From Deltaproteobacteria bacterium (lineage in GTDB: Bacteria; Desulfobacterota_D; UBA1144; Nemesobacterales; N074bin48): a stretch of DNA of 5,237 bases. A model generated the notes under the pieces. The model was not told the DNA's origin. It searched no databases and was given only the letters and a program-made list of their open reading frames with translations. The DNA lies in NCBI GenBank assembly GCA_004356685.1, contig SMWS01000140.1, positions 1 to 5,237 of the forward strand, written 5' to 3'. Position 1 is the first letter of the stretch; each line of letters begins with the position of its first letter. Below are positions 1 to 5,237 of this stretch, piece after piece. The position numbers were made by a program, and so were the translations under genes.

Positions 1-1
1 A

Positions 2-226
2 GTTATAAAAGATGATGTTATTAAAATGTATACGCAGTCCTTTACAGAACAAGAGTTAAATGAATTGACTGCTTTTTATAAATCTCCCACAGGTCAAAAA
101 GCTCTTTCTACAATGCCGACTCTGATGGTAAAAACTATACAGATCGGACAACAAAATATAAAAGAACATCTGTCTGAGCTGCAAAAAGAGATTGAAAAAA
201 GAACAGAAGAAAATAAAAAGAAGTAG
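2..226 (+). CDS. DUF2059 domain protein, C-terminal end (5' truncated by window)
   Basis: The open frame runs in from the left edge (first full codon GTT at position 2) and ends at TAG 224-226, giving the last 74 residues. The Met at position 26 is probably internal, because the residues before it (VIKDDVIK) continue the same helical pattern. The stretch YTQSFTEQELNELTAFYKSP followed by TGQKAL and a TMPTLM segment matches the DUF2059 signature as I remember it: an F-T-x-x-E-L helix, then A-F-Y-x-S-P-x-G-x-K, then a P-x-L-M helix. The tail is a highly charged Lys/Glu-rich helix ending in KKK. DUF2059 proteins are usually small exported helical proteins of unknown biochemical role. The signal peptide expected at the N-terminus lies outside the window. 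The gene is followed 56 bases later by another exported-protein gene on the same strand. Family assignment is fairly confident; function is unknown. Confidence 0.8.
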   Translation, partial: VIKDDVIKMYTQSFTEQELNELTAFYKSPTGQKALSTMPTLMVKTIQIGQQNIKEHLSELQKEIEKRTEENKKK

Positions 227-282
227 AATTATATAAATAATAAGTAGTATTTAATTCTTTTTGGGTTTTAATTATAAAGAGT

Positions 283-894
283 ATGAAAAGAAAAATTCTT
301 TTTCATGTATTGCTGGCGGCCTTAATTATGAATTTAGTGCCAATTGCTAATGCAGAACAGTTCTGGCCGCCTCAAGTCGGTCGTACTTTTCCAAACATAG
401 AGTTTGTTGATCAAAACGGCACCGCATTTAAAATGTCTGAACTTTATGGCTCTGTAGTACTCGTAGAATATGTTGGGATGACATGCGGAGCATGCCAGGC
501 GTTTTCGGGAGCAAATGAAGTTGGCGCGTATAAAGACGTAAACCCCACGGGAGGGCTTCCATCTATTGAAAAGCTCTTTAAAGATTACACAAACATCTCT
601 TTAGATGACAGTAGAGTTAAGTTTGTTCAGGTTCTTCTCTACAGTATGACAATGGACTCTCCAACACCCGATCATGCAAGTAATTGGGCAAATCATTTTG
701 GTTTTGACAGATATAATGATGAAATAGTAGTAGTTCCTAAAAGAGATTTACGCGGTAAAGGCAGTTATAATTTAATCCCCGGGTTTCAGATTTTAGATAA
801 GCAGCTAGTTGTACAAAGGGACAGTACCGGTCACAGTCCAAGACACAACCTTTATTCTGAACTGTTTCCGCTTGTTAAAATACTTCTTAAGTAA
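283..894 (+). CDS. exported thioredoxin-fold (redoxin-type) protein with CGAC motif
   Basis: The protein has 203 residues. Residues 1-24 form a Sec signal peptide: basic MKRK, a hydrophobic core LLAALIMNLVP, and an A-N-A cleavage site before E25. The mature part follows the redoxin/TlpA plan. VGRTFPNIEFVDQNG (32-46) is the typical entry strand of AhpC/TSA-like proteins, and MSELYGSVVLVEYVG (51-65) leads into the active site C68-G-A-C71. The segment IPGFQILD (165-172) places P166 where the conserved cis-proline of thioredoxin folds is expected. A CXXC pair plus cis-Pro suggests a thiol-disulfide oxidoreductase outside the cytoplasm rather than a one-Cys peroxidase. About 40 residues between the CXXC helix and the next strand (roughly 72-112) are longer than in minimal thioredoxin. 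No upstream in-frame ATG exists before the stop at 241-243, so the start is firm. The stop overlaps the next start (TAATG). The substrate is unknown; an SCO-like or TlpA-like role cannot be excluded. Confidence 0.82.
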   Translation: MKRKILFHVLLAALIMNLVPIANAEQFWPPQVGRTFPNIEFVDQNGTAFKMSELYGSVVLVEYVGMTCGACQAFSGANEVGAYKDVNPTGGLPSIEKLFKDYTNISLDDSRVKFVQVLLYSMTMDSPTPDHASNWANHFGFDRYNDEIVVVPKRDLRGKGSYNLIPGFQILDKQLVVQRDSTGHSPRHNLYSELFPLVKILLK

Positions 895-1451
895 TGATAA
901 AGAACTCTAAATACTATCTAAACATTCTTTTTCTGATCCTCGGATCATTTACGATATGTTTAGACTCTTTTTGTTTAACTGTACAAGAGGCGTACGAAGC
1001 AATTCCTCACAGAAGAACTGTATTTGATTACAATACATCCCTAATGTCTACTCAGGAAAAGAAATATCTCTCTAAAGTTTTTAACCTAACGGATTTAGCT
1101 ACAGTGGAAAGAGTGAGTATGCTAATATGGCTTACAAGTGAGGGTCAGGCAGGTGAAGTTGCAAACAACTATAGTAATATTTTAAATAGACTTTATGAAA
1201 TTAATCCGCCTGCCGGTTTAGTGAATTTCCATAAACTTATAATAAGTTCTATTGAAGAACAAAGAAAGGCACTTTATAAATGGGAAAATAGCTTGTTTGA
1301 TTATTCTAAACTATCAAAAGAAATGTTAGTTCGTAGTTCCAGTGCTAAACTTAAAAGAGCTTATTCTATTCTTATGAAGAAATATCCTAAAGAAGGCAAT
1401 CATAACAAGCAGGCATTTTTCGATCATCTATGTGCTTTGGACTTTATTTAG
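894..1451 (+). CDS. exported helical protein of unknown function, coupled to the redoxin
   Basis: I do not recognise this 185-residue protein. An in-frame stop at 888-890 fixes the start at 894 or later, and the ATG shares its A with the stop of the redoxin gene (TAATG). No ribosome binding site is visible, so translation by re-initiation is likely. Residues 1 to about 27 look like a signal peptide: N-terminal lysines (K3, K6) and a hydrophobic run from about 8 to 22. The end region LDSFC lacks a proper lipobox, so a lipoprotein is unlikely. The mature part is predicted mostly helical and lacks obvious catalytic motifs. Notable spots are the early segment AIPHRRTVFDY (36-46), the patch WLTSEGQAGE (79-88), and the C-terminal tail HLCALDFI (178-185), which carries the only clearly mature cysteine, C180. 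That single cysteine could be a substrate or partner of the neighbouring CGAC site, but this is inference. It is probably periplasmic. Confidence 0.72.
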   Translation: MIKNSKYYLNILFLILGSFTICLDSFCLTVQEAYEAIPHRRTVFDYNTSLMSTQEKKYLSKVFNLTDLATVERVSMLIWLTSEGQAGEVANNYSNILNRLYEINPPAGLVNFHKLIISSIEEQRKALYKWENSLFDYSKLSKEMLVRSSSAKLKRAYSILMKKYPKEGNHNKQAFFDHLCALDFI

Positions 1452-1490
1452 AGCTTGACCCTCATAATATTTAGGTTGTACAGTTTTTAA

Positions 1491-1504
1491 TACATAACTA
1501 TGTA
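1491..1504. repeat. short inverted repeat upstream of the thioesterase gene
   Basis: TACATA and TATGTA form a perfect 6-bp inverted repeat around a two-base AC centre, 15 bases before the thioesterase start. The size and symmetry would suit a dimeric repressor operator in the 68-base gap before the gene. However, the repeat is AT-rich and short, so chance is a serious alternative. I saw no convincing sigma70 promoter in the same gap; the TTGACC at 1455-1460 has no matching -10 at 16-18 bases. Confidence 0.25.
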
Positions 1505-1519
1505 AAGTAAATTTAATTT

Positions 1520-2497
1520 ATGCCCTCAATAAAAGAAACCTCTAATGAGATGATTCAGTTTGTTTTTCCTGAACATGTAAATAATTATGGAACTTTGCAT
1601 GGAGGGAGGCTTATGAACTGGATTATGGTTTTGGGCAGCATTACTTCTTCAAGAATTGCTAAAAGTCTGATAGTTTTAGGCACTGCAGATAGCATTGATT
1701 TCTTAAACCCTGTTAGAACTGGTGAAGTAGTAATACTCAGCAGCTGGGTAGAATATATTGGAAGAAGTTCGATTGAAATAGGTGTAAAAGTGCAATCTGA
1801 AAACACAAAAACAGGGGAGAAAAAACTTACAACTTTTTCCCATTTAGCTTATGTAGCTATTGATGAGCAGGGAAATCCTAAAAAGGTTGAAAATCAAATT
1901 ATTCCAGCCGATGAACCTGAGGAGATAGTATATGAAGATGCTATGAAAAGAAGAAAAGAAAGATTAAAAGGGCTGGAGATCAATAAAAAAACGGGCAAAA
2001 ATATTGGAAGCCTGGAAAAATACGAATGGCAGATTGAAACAATTCGGGTAGTGCTTCCAGAAGATGCCTTTTATGGAAATTATCTCTCGGTTGGAAAACT
2101 TATGAAAGATATTGATGAAACCGGGGCTATTCTTGCAAGGAAATTCACAAGGGGCGTTGTCGTAACAGGATCAGTAGACGATGTTCATTTTTATGAGCCT
2201 ATAAGAGTAGGGGAGGTAATAACACTGAACGCCAGGATAAATTATATCGGGCGTTCTTCTATGGATATTGAGGTAAATGTATTTACCGAAAATCTGACAA
2301 CAGCCGTAAAAAAACATTCTTGTACGGCATATATTAATTTTGTACATATCAATAACGAGGGGAAACCAATCGAAGTAGCTAAAAAAATAATTCCTTCTAC
2401 ATCATATCAGAAAAAACTTTGGAAAGAATCCGAAGAAAGAAAATCTAGAAGGTTTGAAAGGGTAAGAAAGATTAAAAGGAATATGACTGATGAATAA
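1520..2497 (+). CDS. double-hotdog acyl-CoA thioesterase (ACOT-like)
   Basis: This 325-residue protein should hydrolyse acyl-CoA to free acid and CoA in the cytoplasm; no signal or membrane segment is visible. It consists of two hotdog domains (about 10-130 and 173-293). They align without gaps at an offset of 163: P17/P180, G29/G192, P64/P227, G68/G231, YIGRSS 79-84/242-247, G118/G281, IIP 127-129/290-292. Domain 1 keeps the N-x-x-G-x-x-H-G-G loop (N21 to G29) but has M36 where the family has its acidic residue. Domain 2 keeps that residue (D199, in DIDETGAI) but has lost the Asn and the HGG (F184 and SVG 190-192). The paired halves would build one complete site, the arrangement known from animal ACOT7. 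Each domain is followed by a strongly basic helix (about 139-150 and 298-320). An in-frame stop at 1514-1516 fixes the start, and no Shine-Dalgarno is visible. Chain-length preference cannot be read from the sequence. Confidence 0.88.
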   Translation: MPSIKETSNEMIQFVFPEHVNNYGTLHGGRLMNWIMVLGSITSSRIAKSLIVLGTADSIDFLNPVRTGEVVILSSWVEYIGRSSIEIGVKVQSENTKTGEKKLTTFSHLAYVAIDEQGNPKKVENQIIPADEPEEIVYEDAMKRRKERLKGLEINKKTGKNIGSLEKYEWQIETIRVVLPEDAFYGNYLSVGKLMKDIDETGAILARKFTRGVVVTGSVDDVHFYEPIRVGEVITLNARINYIGRSSMDIEVNVFTENLTTAVKKHSCTAYINFVHINNEGKPIEVAKKIIPSTSYQKKLWKESEERKSRRFERVRKIKRNMTDE

Positions 2498-2568
2498 ATG
2501 TGTGAATGAAGCTTTGATTAAGTTAAAAGAATCAAATAACTAATATTTGAAAATATATCAAAATACCT

Positions 2569-4914
2569 TTAAATCTTATTTCCAACCTTTTGAAATTGTT
2601 CGTCAGTCAGTTCGATATTAATAGGGTCTTCCAGTTCGTAAAATAACTCTTCATTACTACTATCTACAGGACTAAAAGCACGTATTTCGAGTTTCTTAGA
2701 ATTAATTATATTTCTAGGAATAGTAACTACCCATCCTGCTAGTACTGACCCTATCCTATGATAAGATTTAGAAAAACTAAGACATGGTTTTATTACTTTA
2801 ATAATTTTATTGTTTACAGAAATATAAGTAAGATTTGATGGACTGAGATCTGGATCCATAGAATAACCGCCCAAAGTTAATACATAATCACCTTTGTCTT
2901 CTGTAGGTAGAGCTTTTTCTATTTTTAAATATTCAAGCTTGCCTGATTTTTGTTTTGATAAAGGCAGTTCTTCTACGCTTTTACCAATCCATTTGGATTT
3001 TAAAACTGTTATATTATTTGCTTTCTTTTTGAATTCATCAAAATATATTAATGGTTCTATAATTTCTCCACCTACAAAAATACCACTATCCACCCTGTTC
3101 TTCCACTGGTTATCTTTATATAATAGTTGAAAGAATTCTAAAGGTGGAGATACCTTTTTCCAATTGCCTGAAATCAGTGATTGACCATCTATTTTCCACG
3201 GCGGTTTAAACTTAAGTATTTCCATCAAAGTTGTCCCTACATCGATAGGCCTCACCATTCTATAATCTATTTCTGCTTTTGTTTGATAAGGATACTTAAT
3301 CATAAGAAGTATGGAGGCATTCATCATCCTGTTATCTAAAATATCATCTTTCTTTCTAAGCATATGGTTACCCCGACCGAAAGAAGGGCCCAAAAAACCT
3401 ATCCCATGGTCGCTTACTGCTACTATAAGCGATTTATCAAATATGCCCAGTTGTTTTATTTTTGTTATAGTTTTATTAAACATCTTCATAGCAAGCATTG
3501 ATTGATTGATTCTGGACCTTCGCACATTATATGCAATCTCATCATTGGTACAGCTGGTTTGGGTGTATTCAGTCATAGCAACAGCATCTGGTAGATAATT
3601 AACCTTTCCATTATCATCCAATATTGGTCTGATTGGATATATTACTTCAACTATACCATCTGCATCAAAACAAAATGGAGTATGTGTAAGGCTTGTAAGA
3701 ATGCTGTTAATTAAGTATCGATCGGGGTCTATCCTGTCACCGAATAAATTAAATCTAATAATTGCTCTATTTGCTTTAGTCGCACATGCTAAAAAACCAT
3801 AGGATTGTGGCAGACCTTGTACAATAGCGCCTTTAGCATGTTTAGAGTTGCTCAGGTCAAGATAGGTATCAGCACCAAAGATTTTAATAGACCAGTTAGG
3901 ACTTTGCAGTGATAATAAAAATATATCTATAATACTCTTTAAATATGCTTTAAAGCTTTTATTCAGATATCCATATTTTCGTTCACCTATGATTTTGAGT
4001 GTATTTTTCTGAACTTTATATTTATCTAAAGGGTGCCACAAATCTATCTTATTAGTTCTTTGTTTTATACCACTTAGATTGCGAATATCTTTTGTTGGAT
4101 TTTTCCCTTTAACAAGTCCCCATATAATTGAATGTTCACAAAGTCGTTTATTGTTTTTACATTCCTTAATAAAATCATATCCTGAAAAAAGAGAGCTTGT
4201 AGTTGTGAGCGTTTCAGAAACCTGTGTTGTTGCATTTGGGTACCAGGTGGAAGTTTTCGAGAATTCTTTTAGCTGGGGGAATGAATTCCCATCTATCTCT
4301 TTATTAACGTCTAATAAAAGATAAGAACTAAGCTCATCAAAAATAATAAAAAATACCGGAGTATCTAAATTCCCAATTTTGTCAAAGTAGTTTACTTTTA
4401 TATCATCGCCTGGAGTTGATTTATTCTGTTTAAGAAAACTATAATATTCAAAACAAAAATATAATGTAAGCGGAACTGATATGAGCGTTAGAAATTGAAA
4501 GAATGTAAATACAAATCGATTAAAAAATAGCACGATTGCAAAAACAGCTAGAACAATAAATCCAAGTAGCAGATATGGTGGTATGTATCCTGGGTTAAGC
4601 AGATAATTAACCCTCAGTAAATAAAGTAGTAAACATGTACTTACTGTTATAACAAGTAATATACTAGATGCCTTTTTATTTATTATATTTAAGAATATAA
4701 AAAGTATAGTTAGAAAAATGGTGGGTATTATCAAAGCAAGACTGGGAGCAACCAGTGAATTGAATATTAGATTTGTAAAAGGAGGATTAAATTCCTTAAA
4801 GTCCGATGAATACACTTGGAACAGAGCAATACCTATTCCAACATACAGGCTGGAAAATAATATAAGTGCCACTGACCCCACATCTTTAATGCTGTACTCT
4901 TTTAACTTAAGCAT
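2569..4914 (-). CDS. membrane-anchored sulfatase/phosphotransferase-like enzyme (alkaline phosphatase superfamily)
   Basis: The protein has 781 residues. Five membrane helices lie at about 13-36, 51-78, 84-101, 113-132 and 134-155, placing the rest outside the membrane as in EptA and LtaS. The catalytic domain (about 184-580) starts with TPVFFIIFDE, where D193/E194 is the first metal ligand. It continues with SETLTTTSSLFSG, in which T235 is the best nucleophile candidate, 41 residues after E194. LTHTPF (409-414) offers H411 as the substrate-side histidine, and VAVSDHG (498-504) gives metal ligands D502/H503. IKYP (539-542), RPIDVG (555-560) and IDGQSL (575-580) complete the sulfatase-type C-terminal part. 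A probably beta-rich extension follows (about 640-765). Family members hydrolyse sulfate esters or move phosphoethanolamine or phosphoglycerol onto lipids or glycans; the substrate here is unknown. An in-frame stop at 4927-4929 and the lack of other ATGs fix the start. It converges on the thioesterase gene and has no glycan genes nearby. Confidence 0.85.
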   Translation of the reverse strand: MLKLKEYSIKDVGSVALILFSSLYVGIGIALFQVYSSDFKEFNPPFTNLIFNSLVAPSLALIIPTIFLTILFIFLNIINKKASSILLVITVSTCLLLYLLRVNYLLNPGYIPPYLLLGFIVLAVFAIVLFFNRFVFTFFQFLTLISVPLTLYFCFEYYSFLKQNKSTPGDDIKVNYFDKIGNLDTPVFFIIFDELSSYLLLDVNKEIDGNSFPQLKEFSKTSTWYPNATTQVSETLTTTSSLFSGYDFIKECKNNKRLCEHSIIWGLVKGKNPTKDIRNLSGIKQRTNKIDLWHPLDKYKVQKNTLKIIGERKYGYLNKSFKAYLKSIIDIFLLSLQSPNWSIKIFGADTYLDLSNSKHAKGAIVQGLPQSYGFLACATKANRAIIRFNLFGDRIDPDRYLINSILTSLTHTPFCFDADGIVEVIYPIRPILDDNGKVNYLPDAVAMTEYTQTSCTNDEIAYNVRRSRINQSMLAMKMFNKTITKIKQLGIFDKSLIVAVSDHGIGFLGPSFGRGNHMLRKKDDILDNRMMNASILLMIKYPYQTKAEIDYRMVRPIDVGTTLMEILKFKPPWKIDGQSLISGNWKKVSPPLEFFQLLYKDNQWKNRVDSGIFVGGEIIEPLIYFDEFKKKANNITVLKSKWIGKSVEELPLSKQKSGKLEYLKIEKALPTEDKGDYVLTLGGYSMDPDLSPSNLTYISVNNKIIKVIKPCLSFSKSYHRIGSVLAGWVVTIPRNIINSKKLEIRAFSPVDSSNEELFYELEDPINIELTDEQFQKVGNKI

Positions 4915-4951
4915 TTGCTTATATGATTAGCCTTCAAAGAAAATTTAGGGA

Positions 4952-4980
4952 AATATAGCATTGATAGGTATTTACATCAA
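4952..4980 (-). promoter_or_regulatory. predicted sigma70 extended -10 promoter for the sulfatase-like gene
   Basis: Read on the minus strand, TTGATG (4980-4975) is followed by a 17-base spacer and TATATT (4957-4952). The bases TGC directly before the -10 create an extended -10 (TGnTATATT). Transcription would start near 4945, giving a leader of about 30 bases before the ATG at 4914. The fit is four of six bases at -35 and five of six at -10. Its -35 shares two bases with the -35 of the opposite acs promoter. Confidence 0.5.
4962..4971 (+). repeat. 10-bp direct repeat, copy 1 (TGATAGGTAT)
   Basis: This copy abuts the -35 of the predicted acs promoter (sharing base 4971) and lies in the spacer of the divergent promoter. 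An identical copy lies 37 bases downstream. The placement fits a regulator binding site, but no known motif is recognised. Confidence 0.45.
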
Positions 4981-4999
4981 AAATCCAAAGTACTATAAT
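4971..4999 (+). promoter_or_regulatory. predicted strong sigma70 promoter for acs
   Basis: TTTACA (4971-4976, one mismatch to the consensus), an ideal 17-base spacer and a perfect TATAAT (4994-4999) form the best promoter in the window. The start site would be near 5006, giving an untranslated leader of about 70 bases before the acs ATG at 5078. A second perfect TATAAT lies at 5006-5011 but has no recognisable -35 at the right distance. The overlap with the divergent promoter implies shared or competing control. Confidence 0.6.
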
Positions 5000-5008
5000 G
5001 ATAGGTAT
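4999..5008 (+). repeat. 10-bp direct repeat, copy 2 (TGATAGGTAT)
   Basis: This is an exact second copy of the repeat at 4962-4971. It begins at the last base of the acs -10 box and covers the predicted transcription start. A protein bound here could block acs transcription. The 37-base spacing is about three and a half helical turns, so two bound proteins would sit on roughly opposite DNA faces. Confidence 0.45.
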
Positions 5009-5077
5009 AATATAAAACCAAACACAGCATTATTAATTTTTATTATAATATTTAGTATGCCTAACTTAATATAAACG

Positions 5078-5237
5078 ATGAAAAACTCAAACACCTTTGA
5101 AGCACTACTGAAAGAAAAAAGAACTTTTAATCCTAAAAAAGATTTTATTGAACAAGCAAATATAAAAAGCAGGGCTATTTATCAAAAAGCAAAAAAGGAT
5201 AATGAAAAATTCTGGGAAACTTTTGCAAATGAGCTGC
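5078..5237 (+). CDS. acs: acetyl-CoA synthetase, N-terminal end (3' truncated by window)
   Basis: The first 53 residues are visible before the window ends. They match the N-terminal region of AMP-forming acetyl-CoA synthetases as I recall it: EALLKEKRTFNPKKDF (8-23), then QANIKS (26-31), a charged helix with Y35 and KAKKDNEKFWETFANEL (38-54 region). Compare the family pattern LLxExRxFxPxxxFxxxANxxxxxxY followed by a D-x-xxFW-xx-A/L helix. Acs activates acetate with ATP to acetyl-AMP and then makes acetyl-CoA in the cytoplasm. The adenylation motifs lie outside the window, so propionyl-CoA synthetase or another close relative is possible. An in-frame stop at 5072-5074 and the family alignment fix the ATG at 5078. 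There is no Shine-Dalgarno sequence; the leader is AT-rich. Confidence 0.78.
   Translation, partial: MKNSNTFEALLKEKRTFNPKKDFIEQANIKSRAIYQKAKKDNEKFWETFANEL

Noticed and set aside
894..980. Possible lipoprotein signal at C22 or C27 of the unknown exported protein
   Set aside because: The residues before each cysteine (FTI and DSF) do not fit the lipobox, so signal peptidase I cleavage is more likely.
1585..1806. 73-residue open frame on the minus strand inside the thioesterase gene
   Set aside because: It is fully antisense to the first hotdog domain, whose protein is clearly conserved; it has no domain or start signal and is a shadow frame.
2513..2536. Hairpin TTTGATT/AATCAAA with a 10-base loop between the convergent genes, as a terminator
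   Set aside because: The stem has only one G-C pair, the loop is large, and no T-run follows on either strand. A second weak repeat (TTTGA/TCAAA, 2546-2562) has the same problem. No terminator is supported in 2498-2568.
2894..3505. Two plus-strand open frames (2894-3130 and 3311-3505) inside the sulfatase-like gene
   Set aside because: Both are antisense to conserved parts of the enzyme, including the DHG motif region, and show low-complexity Ser/Phe/Ile-rich translation typical of shadow frames.
4778..4786. AAAGGAGGA on the plus strand, an excellent Shine-Dalgarno match
   Set aside because: It lies antisense inside the membrane part of the sulfatase-like gene with no ATG of a credible gene at suitable spacing.
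4079..4930. Plus-strand open frames at 4079-4324 and 4718-4930
   Set aside because: They lie opposite the nucleophile region and the membrane helices of the minus-strand gene and resemble no family.
5041..5050. Palindrome TATTATAATA in the acs leader
   Set aside because: It is pure A/T in a very AT-rich leader, is self-complementary by composition, and has no supporting context.

Overview
This is an AT-rich bacterial window with short gaps between genes. It has the end of one gene, four complete genes and the start of a sixth. Two genes encode proteins with cleavable signal peptides, and a third encodes a five-helix inner-membrane enzyme with its catalytic domain outside the membrane. This points to a Gram-negative-type cell envelope, but I cannot assign a phylum from the sequence. 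None of the five visible start codons has a convincing AGGAGG-type ribosome binding site. There are no tRNA or rRNA genes, CRISPR arrays, insertion sequences or phage genes. The content looks like ordinary chromosome rather than a mobile island.

Layout. (1) Positions 2-226 (+) hold the C-terminal end of a DUF2059-family protein. (2) Positions 283-894 and 894-1451 (+) are a translationally coupled pair: an exported thioredoxin-fold protein with a CGAC active site, and an exported all-helical protein I do not recognise. Their one-base stop/start overlap suggests that they act together outside the cytoplasm, probably in thiol redox chemistry. (3) Positions 1520-2497 (+) encode a tandem double-hotdog acyl-CoA thioesterase. 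Its two halves align without gaps at an offset of 163 residues and have lost complementary catalytic residues, as in animal ACOT7. (4) Positions 2569-4914 (-) encode a 781-residue membrane protein of the alkaline phosphatase/sulfatase superfamily, with an EptA/LtaS-like architecture. It converges on the thioesterase gene. (5) Positions 4915-5077 form a divergent control region with two overlapping sigma70-type promoters and a 10-bp direct repeat bracketing one of them. (6) From 5078 (+) the N-terminus of acetyl-CoA synthetase (acs) begins and runs off the window.

How they fit. The thioesterase (acyl-CoA to fatty acid plus CoA) and Acs (acetate plus CoA to acetyl-CoA) both handle CoA thioesters, but they lie on either side of an oppositely oriented envelope gene and are not in one operon. 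The best candidates for something undescribed are the redoxin/unknown-protein pair and the compact divergent promoter region. I found no clear evidence of a wholly new multi-gene system.
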